This document shows positions 32,422 to 40,560 of a stretch of 64,000 bases of DNA, piece by piece. Source of the stretch: Phytohabitans aurantiacus (GTDB lineage: Bacteria; Actinomycetota; Actinomycetes; Mycobacteriales; Micromonosporaceae); contig NZ_BSDI01000036.1 of assembly GCF_027923225.1 (NCBI RefSeq), positions 1-64,000 of the forward strand. Direction: 5' to 3'. A program made the translations under genes and the position numbers. Position 1 is the first letter of the stretch, and each line of letters begins with the position of its first letter. Under the pieces are notes generated by a model. It was not told the DNA's origin. It saw nothing but the letters and a program-made list of their open reading frames with translations, and did not search any database.

Positions 32422-32522
32422 TATGCCCTGTCGGGGATGTTATGTCGCCAGGCCAATGATGCGGCTGATCCCGCGACCTACCGTGGCCGGCGAGGTTCAC
32501 CGGAACGGCAAGGAGGAATCCC

Positions 32523-33647
32523 GTGGCCACCACCAGGAAACGGGTAACGGTCATCGCGAGCGCCCTGTCGGCGGCCGTCGTGACGATGGCGCTGGTCTAC
32601 GCGGTCACACCCAGCGAGCCCGCGGCCACCCCGGTTGCAGATACCGTGGACGCCCACGCCTTCCACACCGCCGAACCAACTCCCGAGCAGACCGAGGCCG
32701 CGCCGGCCACCAGCGCGCCGGCACCGGCTACGAAAAGCCCCGAGAAGCCGAAAGAGCCCGAGGTCGAACCCACCAATCCGGGCACGCTCACCCGGACGAT
32801 CCTCCATGGTCCCTACGAGGTACCGGCCGCGGTGGGCGACAAGGACGGACGCAGCCGCGACATCATCGAGCTCGGCGTCGAGACGCCGTGCGGCGATTGC
32901 TACATCACGAGCATCAAACCAGACATGGTGTACGCGGACGGTTCGGAGGCCAATGTGGACACCGGCCCGGGATTGCACCACTTCCTGCTGACGAGCCAGT
33001 TCCGCTCCGACCCGACCTGCGGTGCAAACCTGCCCAATCCCTCGGTGTTTCTCGGCGAGCGCTTCGCGGCCGCTGGAAACGAACGCACCGAGATCAGGAT
33101 GCCGCTCGGGTACGGGCTCTACAACGCCGGGCTGCACCGATGGAACATGGCGTCCGACTTCATGAACCACGCCGAGGAGCCGAAGTCGGTATTCATCAAA
33201 ATCACGTACGAGTACGTGCCGGCGTCGGCGGGAGAGTTGAAGACAGTGCGCCCGGTGTGGCTCGACGTGGCGCCCTGCCGCAGCGTCCGCGACACCTACC
33301 AGGTACCGGCCGGCGGCTCCACGCAGACCGCGGACTGGGAGGTCAACGTCCCCGGCCGCGTGATCGGGCTCGGCGGGCACAGCCACAACCGCAGCGTCAA
33401 CGTCAAGGCCACGAACCTGAGCACCGGCGAGGTCATCTGCGACTCGGTCGTGAGGTACGGGGAGAGCTCGCGGTTCGTGAACATCCACGGTGAGAAGGAG
33501 GTTTCGTCGCTGAGCAAGTGCACAGGGACGCCACTGACCACAGTGGAGGAGGGGCAGACGGTCCGCCTGGAGTCGACGTACAAGACGAAGGCGGCCATCC
33601 CCGACGCCATGGGCATCATGGTCATGTACGTCGAGCAGGACGGGTAG
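32523..33647 (+). CDS. Secreted SURNod19/PHM-like protein
   Basis: A 374-residue exported or membrane-anchored protein: N-terminal helix (about 10-29), a Pro/Ala/Glu/Lys linker (30-85), then a beta-rich domain. The motifs LHHF, GLGGHSHNRSVNV, GEVICDS, YGESSRFVN, SLSKC, VRLESTYKT and AMGIMVMYV follow the order seen in plant stress-upregulated Nod19 proteins and recall copper-dependent PHM-like monooxygenase folds. His pairs (HH, HSH) could bind copper; eight Cys could form disulfides. Ribosome site AAGGAGG at 32510-32516 precedes GTG 32523. Family call is from memory of motif order. No functional partner is adjacent. Confidence 0.55.
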   Translation: MATTRKRVTVIASALSAAVVTMALVYAVTPSEPAATPVADTVDAHAFHTAEPTPEQTEAAPATSAPAPATKSPEKPKEPEVEPTNPGTLTRTILHGPYEVPAAVGDKDGRSRDIIELGVETPCGDCYITSIKPDMVYADGSEANVDTGPGLHHFLLTSQFRSDPTCGANLPNPSVFLGERFAAAGNERTEIRMPLGYGLYNAGLHRWNMASDFMNHAEEPKSVFIKITYEYVPASAGELKTVRPVWLDVAPCRSVRDTYQVPAGGSTQTADWEVNVPGRVIGLGGHSHNRSVNVKATNLSTGEVICDSVVRYGESSRFVNIHGEKEVSSLSKCTGTPLTTVEEGQTVRLESTYKTKAAIPDAMGIMVMYVEQDG

Positions 33648-33769
33648 AAAAAGCTCGCCACACGACGCGAGCCCAACCCACGCCAACCGACGCCGCCCCG
33701 GCGGCGACCCGGCGCCGCCCCCGGCGGCGACCCCGGCGCCGACCGACCCCGCCCGCGACGCCGATCAAG

Positions 33770-33842
33770 GGCGAATGCACGCTGTTGGATCTCTTTTCCG
33801 CGTGCATTCGCCCTTGATCCATGCGGATGCCCTTGATCGGCG
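33770..33842. repeat. R1 repeat H (forward)
   Basis: Hairpin GATCAAGGGCGAATGCACG / CGTGCATTCGCCCTTGATC with loop CTGTTGGATCTCTTTTCCG, followed by ATGCGGATGCCCTTGATCGG half-site. 33648-33769 before it is low-complexity GGCGACCCGGCGCC-type sequence. Confidence 0.85.
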
Positions 33843-33854
33843 CCGCAGGACGCG

Positions 33855-33950
33855 GCGCGCACCGCGCAGGGCGCGGCGACACACCGCCGCCAACCCCCCA
33901 AACCCGGCGGCCAGTCCCGGGCCACGACGACCCGCCGCCTCACGCCCCGG
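33855..33950. repeat. R1b module, copy 4
   Basis: Includes CCGCCGCCAACCCCCCAAAC and CGCCGCCTCACGCCCC; the complement of the 30211-30296 copy. Sits between R1 copies H and I. Confidence 0.6.
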
Positions 33951-33955
33951 CGAAG

Positions 33956-34001
33956 GCACGCGGAATGAGATCAGAGCACGTGCGTTTGCCCTTGATCGGC
34001 C
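33956..34001. repeat. R1 repeat I, truncated, inside the DedA-PAP2 gene 3' end
   Basis: A partial element (GCACGCGGAATGAGATCAGA then GCACGTGCGTTTGCCCTTGATCGGC). Its right arm is read on the minus strand as the last residues and stop of the gene at 33971-35563. Confidence 0.75.
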
Positions 34002-35563
34002 GGCCCGGCGGGCCCGGCAGGGACAGCAGGCCCGGAGGGGACGGCGGGGACACGGACGGCGGGGACGGCAGGCCCGGCGGGGACGGCGGGGACAGCAGGC
34101 CCGGCGGGCGCAGCAGGCCCGGCATGCAGAGCCGACCCGGCGCGGAGAGCGGACGCCGCTGGCACGGGCGCTGGCAGCGCAACCCCCGCCGGAGCGGGCG
34201 CCGTAGGTGGGGAGCTCGCCCAGATCGCGGCGTTGAACGCCGTCCACGCTATGCCGAGGAGGATGGCGGCCACCGTCTCGCTGACCCGGCTCCAGCCCAG
34301 ATACACCCACGAGCCGCTGATCACCACGACGACGATCGCGCCCGCCGTCCACCCGGTCACCGCGAACGACCACCGGAGTCGCTGCGTCAGCAGCCAGACG
34401 AGAAGCCCGACGGCGGCTGTGAGCTTCGCGGTGTGGGTGGCCGCAATGTCCGCTATCACGCCGAAGGCGGCCCCGGTGGGCAGCGGCCCGCCGTACTCCG
34501 CGATCGGCGGAAACATCACCTGCTCCGGCGGACGCCAACCGGCCGGCGCGAGCTGGTCGATGACGACCGCGAACACGATCAACGGGAGCGCCGGCCGGAA
34601 CGCGGTCAGTGCACCGACGACATCAATCGGCCAGAGTCGCCGCACAGACCACCACCAGCGCACCGAGGAAAGCACCGCGGCCGCACCGATCAGGTGCTCG
34701 GGCTCCAGCGTCGTGGCGCACTGAAGCGCGAACAAGTACGTGTCCGAGGCCCACTCCGAGCGCGCCCACTCCGCCACCGACGCATCGACCTCGTCGAGCC
34801 CGCTGAACCGCACCGCCACCGGGGTCACGACCACGAGCAACGCCGCGACGCCCGCGAGCACGGCGAGGCTGATCGCGGCGCGAGCCACCGGCCCGAGGTC
34901 ACCGAGCGGACGCCGTACACGAATCCGACGGCGCACGAACGCGACCGCGGCGCGGACCGGATCGGGGTGGCGGCCGATCCATCCGCCGATCAGGACGAGC
35001 GCGACGACGACGCCGGTCAGGGCGGCGAGGGCACCGCCGGCATGGCCGACCCGGCCGGCTACCTGGTCGTACGAGGCGCCGAGCAGGTAGCTGACGCCGG
35101 TCAGCCACACGGCCCACAACGCCGCGGCGGGCGCGTGCAGGACCAGGAAGCGCCGGTACGGCATGCCGCTCATCCCCGCGAGCCGCGGCACGAGCGTGCG
35201 GGCGACGACCACCCACTGCCCGACGAACACGGCCCGCCCGCCGTACTTCGCCAGCAGCCGGTCGGCCCGCTCCCAGCGCTTGGGGCCGATCCAGCGGCCG
35301 AGCCGGTTGGTGCGGGTGCGCGGCCCGAGGCGGCGCCCCGAGTGGTACGCGATATTGCCACCCAGCAACGCGGACGCGACCGCGACGCCGATCGAGGGCG
35401 CGATGCCGACGGTGCCGGCGTTCGCGAGCAGGCCGAGGGCGATGAGCGCGGTCGCGGACGGCAGCACCAGGCCGGCGGTCACCGCGACCTCCGCGGTGAC
35501 AAGCGTCGCGACGAGGAGGTACACCAATATCGGTGGCAGGCTCCCCAGGACGTCCTCGATCAT
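33971..35563 (-). CDS. DedA (SNARE-associated)-PAP2 phosphatase fusion membrane protein
   Basis: A 530-residue integral membrane protein. Residues about 1-200 form a DedA domain (TAEVAVTAGLVLPSATALIA, FVGQWVVVARTLVPRLAGMSGMPYRRF), members of which act as lipid scramblases or flippases. Residues about 230-455 form a PAP2-type phosphatase/acid haloperoxidase domain with LPTGAAFG as the degenerate PSGH motif and SRVSETVAAILLG in place of SRxxxxxHxxxD, so catalysis is uncertain. A Pro/Ala/Val tail (about 460-520) comes from a DNA tandem repeat and ends in ADQGQTHVL, encoded by R1 copy I. ATG 35563 gives MIEDVLGSLPP. Divergent from the DeoR gene. Confidence 0.75.
   Translation of the reverse strand: MIEDVLGSLPPILVYLLVATLVTAEVAVTAGLVLPSATALIALGLLANAGTVGIAPSIGVAVASALLGGNIAYHSGRRLGPRTRTNRLGRWIGPKRWERADRLLAKYGGRAVFVGQWVVVARTLVPRLAGMSGMPYRRFLVLHAPAAALWAVWLTGVSYLLGASYDQVAGRVGHAGGALAALTGVVVALVLIGGWIGRHPDPVRAAVAFVRRRIRVRRPLGDLGPVARAAISLAVLAGVAALLVVVTPVAVRFSGLDEVDASVAEWARSEWASDTYLFALQCATTLEPEHLIGAAAVLSSVRWWWSVRRLWPIDVVGALTAFRPALPLIVFAVVIDQLAPAGWRPPEQVMFPPIAEYGGPLPTGAAFGVIADIAATHTAKLTAAVGLLVWLLTQRLRWSFAVTGWTAGAIVVVVISGSWVYLGWSRVSETVAAILLGIAWTAFNAAIWASSPPTAPAPAGVALPAPVPAASALRAGSALHAGPAAPAGPAVPAVPAGPAVPAVRVPAVPSGPAVPAGPAGPADQGQTHVL
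34008..34130. repeat. GC-rich tandem repeat coding for the Pro/Ala tail
   Basis: Repeated GGCGGGGACGGCGGGGACAG and GCAGGCCCGGCGG-type units on the plus strand, read on minus as alternating Gly/Pro/Ala/Val. Typical slippage-prone sequence that extends the DedA-PAP2 C-terminus into the R1 element. Confidence 0.6.
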
Positions 35564-35650
35564 GATCCGAGACGATATGCGGCTCGGACACCGCAACCCA
35601 ATCGGTGATTATCCCTAGGGCGCAGCGCAAGACCGCTCACAGTCGCGCAA

Positions 35651-35686
35651 CACTTGCTCGGAGTCGAGCGCTGTAATGAGCGAGTG
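35651..35686. promoter_or_regulatory. Putative DeoR operator (imperfect inverted repeat)
   Basis: CACTTGCT (35651-35658) and AGCGAGTG (35679-35686) are inverted copies with one mismatch, 20 bases apart, ending 20 bases before the DeoR start. Such spaced half-sites fit DeoR/GlpR-type binding; inference only. Confidence 0.35.
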
Positions 35687-35706
35687 TGACTGCTAGGATC
35701 CCTGCC

Positions 35707-36459
35707 ATGCTTGCGCAGCAGCGCCACGACCTGATCCTCCGAAGCCTTCGCGCCGAGGGCCCCGCCGCGGTCCGCGCACTCGCCGAGCGCCTCGGGGTGA
35801 GCCAGGCGACCATCCGCCGCGACCTCGTCGCACTCGACCGCGCCGGACGGCTGACCAGGGTGTATGGCGGAGCCGTCTCGGTCGCTGACGCCGACGAGCC
35901 GTTCGCCGAGGTCGCGACCGTGCGGGTCGAGGAGAAGGACGCGATCGTCAACCGGTGCGCCGAGCTGATCAAGGACGGCGACACCATCCTGCTCGACATC
36001 GGCACCACCGCGCACCGGCTCGCCTACACGCTGCGCGGCCGCGCCCTGACCGTCATCACCAGCAACCTCGCCGTCTACGAGGTCCTCGCCGAAGACCCCG
36101 ACATCCAGCTCATCCTGCTCGGCGGCGTCGTGCGACGCAGCTACCGCTCGCTGGTCGGGTTCCTCACCGAAGACGCGCTGCGCCAGGTCCGCGCCGACAA
36201 GCTCTTCCTGGGTACCAGCGGCGTGCGCGCCGACGGCCAGGTGATGGACACGACGGTCGTCGAGGTCTCGATCAAGCGCGCGATGATCGCCGCCTCCGAG
36301 CAGATCATCCTGCTGGCCGACTCCACCAAGTTCCCCGGCACCGGTGTCGCGCGGGTCTGCGGCCCGGACGACCTCAACGTCGTCGTCACCAACGCCGGCG
36401 CCGACCGGGCCACCTGCAACACCCTGCGCGACGCCGGCGTCGAGGTAATCGAGGCGTGA
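35707..36459 (+). CDS. DeoR/GlpR-family transcriptional regulator of the sugar locus
   Basis: A 250-residue repressor from ATG 35707 (MLAQQRHDLIL; an upstream frame to 35686 overlaps the inverted repeat). HTH: RALAERLGVSQATIRRDLVALDRAGRLTRVYGGAV, the DeoR signature. The C-terminal DeoRC domain has DIGTTAHRLA and DKLFLGTSGV, which bind phosphorylated sugars. The stop overlaps the GH2 gene (GTGA), so it is the first gene of the glycosidase operon and a likely sensor of a sugar phosphate made by the PfkB kinase. Confidence 0.9.
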   Translation: MLAQQRHDLILRSLRAEGPAAVRALAERLGVSQATIRRDLVALDRAGRLTRVYGGAVSVADADEPFAEVATVRVEEKDAIVNRCAELIKDGDTILLDIGTTAHRLAYTLRGRALTVITSNLAVYEVLAEDPDIQLILLGGVVRRSYRSLVGFLTEDALRQVRADKLFLGTSGVRADGQVMDTTVVEVSIKRAMIAASEQIILLADSTKFPGTGVARVCGPDDLNVVVTNAGADRATCNTLRDAGVEVIEA

Positions 36460-39158
36460 CGTATTTCGAGGACCGCACGCCCGGCGCCGGCGCGCTGCCG
36501 CCATGCGCGGCGACGCGGTCCGACGCGCCGGTCGTGGCGCTCGACGGCGCGTGGCGGTTCCGGCTCGCGCCCCGGGCCGACGAGAGCACCGACGGCTTCG
36601 AACGCCCGGACTTCGACGACGGGGGCTGGGACACGCTCGCGGTGCCGTCGCACTGGCAGCTACACGGATACGGCGCACCCGCGTACACCAATGTGGACTT
36701 CCCGTTTCCCGTCGACCCGCCGCACGTGCCGGACGAGAACCCGACCGGTGACTACCGGCGCGCCTTCGACCTGCCGCCAGACTGGCCCGACGGTAAGGCG
36801 GTGCTCCGCTTCGAGGGCGTCGACTCCTGCTTCCGGGTCTGGCTCAACGGGCGGGAACTCGGCCACGCCAAAGGCAGCCGGCTGACCCACGAGTTCGCCA
36901 CCGGCAGCGCCCTGCGTCCCGGCCGCAACCTGCTCGCGGTGCGGGTCCATCAGTGGTCCTCCGGCAGCTACCTGGAAGACCAGGACATGTGGTGGCTGTC
37001 CGGCATCTTCCGCTCGGTAGCGCTGCCCGCCCGCCCGGCCGGCGGCGTCACCGACCACTTCGTCCACGCCGGGTACGACCACGCGACCGGCGCCGGCACC
37101 CTCAGCGTCGAGACCGACGCCGCCGTTCGCATCACGCTGCCCGAACTCGGCCTCCTCGACGCCCCGGCCGCCGGCCCGCACCACTTCCCACGCGTCGAGC
37201 CGTGGTCCGCGCAGACGCCCCGCCTTTACGAGGGCATGCTGCACACCGACACCGAGCGGGTGCCACTGCGGGTCGGCTTCCGCACGGTGTCCATCGACGA
37301 CGGTGTGCTGAAGGTCAACGGCCGGGCGATCCGTTTCCGCGGCGTCAACCGCCACGAATGGCACCCGGAGCACGGCAGGGCCCTCCCGCTAGAGACGATG
37401 CGCGACGACGTACTGCTCATGAAGCGCCACAACATCGACGCGGTACGCACCAGCCACTACCCGCCCGACGCGGCGTTCCTCGACCTGTGCGACGAGTACG
37501 GACTGTGGGTGGTCGACGAGTGCGACCTGGAGACGCACGGCTTCGGCGAGATGGACTGGCGCGGCAACCCGTCCGATGACCCGCGCTGGAGGGAGGCGCT
37601 GCTCGACCGCGTACAGCGCACCGTCGAGCGCGACAAGAACCACCCCAGCGTCATCATGTGGTCGCTGGGCAACGAGTCCGGCACCGGCGCCAACCTCGCC
37701 GCCATGGCGGACTGGGTGCACGCCCGCGATCCGGAACGACCGGTGCACTACGAGGGCGACTGGGCCGACAACCGGTACGCCGACGTCTTCAGCCGGATGT
37801 ACGCCAGTCACGCCGACGTCGACGCGATCGGACGCCGTGCCGAGCCTTCGACCGAGGACCCGGCCGCGGACGCGCACCGCCGGTCCCTGCCATTCATCCT
37901 GTGCGAGTACGCCCACGCGATGGGCAACGGGCCGGGCGGGCTGAGCGAGTACGAAAAGCTGTTCGACGCGTACGAACGGTGCCAGGGCGGCTTCGTCTGG
38001 GAGTGGATCGACCACGGCACCCGGCGCGTGGAGCCAGATGGCACGGTCTGGTACGCGTACGGCGGCGAGTTCGGCGAGGCAGTCCATGATGGACACTTCG
38101 TCATCGACGGCCTCGTGTTCCCGGACCGCACCCCGTCGCCCGGGCTGGTCGAATACAAGAAGGTCGTCGAGCCGGTGCGGATAGCGATCGGTGACGCGGT
38201 CACGGTCACCAACCGCCGGGACCACACCGACACCTCAGACCTGCGGTTCGTATGGACGGTCGAAGACGAGGGTGCACCGGTCGCCGGCGGTGAGCTCGAC
38301 GTGCCCGCGGTCGCGGCCCGGGATACGACCGAGGTCCCGCTGCCCGACCTCACCGGGCTAGCGGCGGCCACCGGCGAGCGGTGGCTGACGGTCCGCGCTG
38401 TGCTGGCGGCCGAGGCGCCCTGGGCTCCCGCGGGCCACGAGGTCGCGTGGGGCCAGGGGCGGCTCGCCGCGCCCCAGCGCCAGCGGGCGATCGGCACGCG
38501 CGGCCTGGAGTTCGGCGAGTTCGACCCGCGTACCGGTGCGCTGCTGAGCCTCGCCGGATATCCGGTCGAGTCGCCACGGCTGGACCTGTGGCGGGCACCG
38601 ACCGACAACGACCGACCGGAAAACGACTTCCCCTTCGACGGCGACTGGTCGCGCTGGAGCTGGCGCCGGGCCGGTCTGCACCGGCTGCGTCACCGGTTGG
38701 TCGAGGCGACCACTGTGGACGGTGGTGTCACCGTACGCACGCGGGTCGGCACGGCGGCCACCGACTTCGCGTTCGCCGTCACGTACCCGGACAGCCGCGC
38801 CGCCGCACGGGTCGGCCGCTTCATCCGCACCGCCGAAGAGATGCAGACCCCGTACGTATACCCGCAGGAGAACGGCGCCCGGGTCGACGTGCGCTGGGCG
38901 TCGCTCACCGGCACCGGCGGCCGGGGCATCCGGATCAGCGGCGACCCGATGTTCGTCCTGACGGCACGGCGGTGGACCACCGAAGACCTCGACACCGCCC
39001 AGCACGCCCACCACCTGCGCCCCCGCGACCGGATTTTCCTCAACCTCGACGCCGCTCACCACGGCATCGGGTCGGCCTCGTGCGGGCCGGGCGTCCTCCC
39101 CCAGCACCAGCTCCATCCAGGGCCGTTCGCGTTCGGCTTGACCTTCGACACCGTGTAG
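36456..39158 (+). CDS. Glycoside hydrolase family 2, beta-galactosidase-like
   Basis: A 900-residue cytoplasmic enzyme with the LacZ domain order: jelly-roll sugar-binding domain (about 25-190; VPSHWQLHGYGAPAYTN), two Ig-like domains, TIM barrel (about 290-580) and the C-terminal beta-galactosidase small-chain domain (about 640-900). Acid/base Glu407 in LGNESG and nucleophile Glu484 in LCEYAHAMGNG are present. No signal peptide. GTG 36456 overlaps the DeoR stop; the longer open frame upstream is antisense-like noise over DeoR. With GH76 8 bases downstream it should be co-transcribed. Substrate may be a galactoside side group rather than lactose. Confidence 0.9.
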   Translation: MTYFEDRTPGAGALPPCAATRSDAPVVALDGAWRFRLAPRADESTDGFERPDFDDGGWDTLAVPSHWQLHGYGAPAYTNVDFPFPVDPPHVPDENPTGDYRRAFDLPPDWPDGKAVLRFEGVDSCFRVWLNGRELGHAKGSRLTHEFATGSALRPGRNLLAVRVHQWSSGSYLEDQDMWWLSGIFRSVALPARPAGGVTDHFVHAGYDHATGAGTLSVETDAAVRITLPELGLLDAPAAGPHHFPRVEPWSAQTPRLYEGMLHTDTERVPLRVGFRTVSIDDGVLKVNGRAIRFRGVNRHEWHPEHGRALPLETMRDDVLLMKRHNIDAVRTSHYPPDAAFLDLCDEYGLWVVDECDLETHGFGEMDWRGNPSDDPRWREALLDRVQRTVERDKNHPSVIMWSLGNESGTGANLAAMADWVHARDPERPVHYEGDWADNRYADVFSRMYASHADVDAIGRRAEPSTEDPAADAHRRSLPFILCEYAHAMGNGPGGLSEYEKLFDAYERCQGGFVWEWIDHGTRRVEPDGTVWYAYGGEFGEAVHDGHFVIDGLVFPDRTPSPGLVEYKKVVEPVRIAIGDAVTVTNRRDHTDTSDLRFVWTVEDEGAPVAGGELDVPAVAARDTTEVPLPDLTGLAAATGERWLTVRAVLAAEAPWAPAGHEVAWGQGRLAAPQRQRAIGTRGLEFGEFDPRTGALLSLAGYPVESPRLDLWRAPTDNDRPENDFPFDGDWSRWSWRRAGLHRLRHRLVEATTVDGGVTVRTRVGTAATDFAFAVTYPDSRAAARVGRFIRTAEEMQTPYVYPQENGARVDVRWASLTGTGGRGIRISGDPMFVLTARRWTTEDLDTAQHAHHLRPRDRIFLNLDAAHHGIGSASCGPGVLPQHQLHPGPFAFGLTFDTV

Positions 39159-39165
39159 GTACGAC

Positions 39166-40149
39166 ATGCACTTTGGACCAGCCGCCCGGGCGGCCGTCGA
39201 CGCGATGATGGGCTTCTACGACCGGACGACCGGCCGGTGGGAGTCCGAGCGCCCATGGTGGCAGTCGGGCAACGCGCTGCAGGCGCTGCTGGACTACATG
39301 CTGCGCAGCGGCGACACCGAATACCTGTGGGTGCTCGACCACACCGTCGAGATCCAGCGGAAGTCGTACATGGACGGTGAGTTCCGCTCCGACTCCACAG
39401 ACGACACCGCGTGGTGGGCCCTGGCGATGGTCCGCGCGTACGACCTGACGGGGCAGGGCCGCTATCTTCAGATCGCGCGCACCGGCTGCGAATGGATCGG
39501 CCAATACTGGGACAGCACCTGCGGGGGCGGCGTCTGGTGGGACGTGCCGCAGCGCACGTACAAGAACGCGATCAGCAACGAGCTGTACCTGAAACTGCTC
39601 GCCTCGTTGCACAACCGGATCCCCGGGGCGATCGACGAGTTGGAGCGCGCGCTGGAGACGTGGCGCTGGTTCGACGCCAGCGGCATGCTCAACGACGAGT
39701 GGCTCGTCAACGACGGTCTGAAGGATTGCGTCAACAATGGCGGCGAGACCTGGACGTACAATCAGGGTGTCATCCTCGGTGCACTCATCGAGTTGCACCG
39801 AGCCACTGGCGACGACAGCCTCCTAGCGGTAGCTCGGCGCATTGCGACAGCGACCACCACAAGCGCGTACCTCTCCCCCGCCGGCATCCTGACCGAGCCG
39901 AGCGAAAAGGTAGGCGCCGACCCCGACGCGCCGTCGTTCAAGGGCATCTTCGTCCGCAACCTCGACGAGCTCGACCGCTACCTGCCCGACCGCCCGTACC
40001 AGTCCTACCTCGCGTGCCAGGCCGACTCGCTGCTGGCCAACGCCGGCGACGGCGAGCACCGCTACGGCATCCACTGGGCCGGCCCGTTCGACAAGGCCGA
40101 CACCGCCCGCCAGGCGTCGGCGGTAGATCTCCTCACGGCCGTGCTCTAA
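39166..40149 (+). CDS. Glycoside hydrolase family 76, cytoplasmic alpha-1,6-mannanase-like
   Basis: A 327-residue (alpha/alpha)6-barrel protein. The paired catalytic Asp motif appears as STDDTAWW (about residues 76-83), with conserved WWQSGNALQALLDY and TWTYNQGVILGAL. Most characterised GH76 enzymes cut alpha-1,6-mannan of fungal walls and are secreted; this one has no signal peptide, so it would act on imported oligosaccharides. It lies 7 bases after the GH2 stop. A third-copy R3 element follows its stop by 14 bases. Confidence 0.85.
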   Translation: MHFGPAARAAVDAMMGFYDRTTGRWESERPWWQSGNALQALLDYMLRSGDTEYLWVLDHTVEIQRKSYMDGEFRSDSTDDTAWWALAMVRAYDLTGQGRYLQIARTGCEWIGQYWDSTCGGGVWWDVPQRTYKNAISNELYLKLLASLHNRIPGAIDELERALETWRWFDASGMLNDEWLVNDGLKDCVNNGGETWTYNQGVILGALIELHRATGDDSLLAVARRIATATTTSAYLSPAGILTEPSEKVGADPDAPSFKGIFVRNLDELDRYLPDRPYQSYLACQADSLLANAGDGEHRYGIHWAGPFDKADTARQASAVDLLTAVL

Positions 40150-40163
40150 AAGATTCGGGATCA

Positions 40164-40232
40164 GAGCTACCGCGACGTGCGTCGTGGTCCAGACCGTCGC
40201 TCCCGCGGCCTCACCCTCCGCGCTCCCACAAC
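40164..40232. repeat. R3 element, copy 2 (69 bp)
   Basis: Reverse complement of copies 1 and 3. It begins 14 bases after the GH76 stop with hairpin ACCGCGAC-GTGC-GTCGTGGT, the same gene-relative orientation as the other two copies. Confidence 0.7.
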
Positions 40233-40307
40233 CATCCCGGCAGCGCCGGTTCGGACCGCGCGTTGCTCCGCGGCCTTGCGAAGCGCCGCAACGCGCAACC
40301 CAGCGAC

Positions 40308-40390
40308 GCCGATCAAGGCCATCCGCATCGATCAAGGGCGAACGCACGCGGAAAAGCGATCAAACCACGTGCGTTCGCCCTTGATCGACG
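40308..40390. repeat. R1 repeat J (reverse)
   Basis: Half-site GATCAAGGCCATCCGCATC then hairpin GATCAAGGGCGAACGCACG / CGTGCGTTCGCCCTTGATC with loop CGGAAAAGCGATCAAACCA. Between convergent GH76 and GH38 genes. Confidence 0.85.
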
Positions 40391-40487
40391 GGAGGGGCGG
40401 ACGCGCGGGCGGCGCGCTGCGAGCGGCGCGGGCGGGCGCGCGACGCGGCGCGAGCGGCGCGGGCGAGCCCGAGCGGCGCGGGCGCGC

Positions 40488-40535
40488 GGGAGCGGGCGCG
40501 CGGGAGCGGGCGCGCGGGAGCGGGCGCGCGGCGCG
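40488..40535. repeat. 14-bp tandem repeat in a G/C-only stretch
   Basis: Three exact units of GGGAGCGGGCGCGC (40488, 40502, 40516) and a partial fourth, inside a G/C-only run from about 40390 to the GH38 stop. Non-coding. The gap 40150-40560 holds only this, R1 copy J and R3 copy 2. Confidence 0.7.
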
Positions 40536-40560
40536 GGTGGGAGCGGGCGCGAGGGGGGTG

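Noticed and set aside
35955..36455. In-frame upstream extension of the GH2 gene
   Set aside because: The extension lies wholly over DeoR in another frame and is His/Arg-rich; the GTG overlapping the DeoR stop starts the conserved GH2 sequence.
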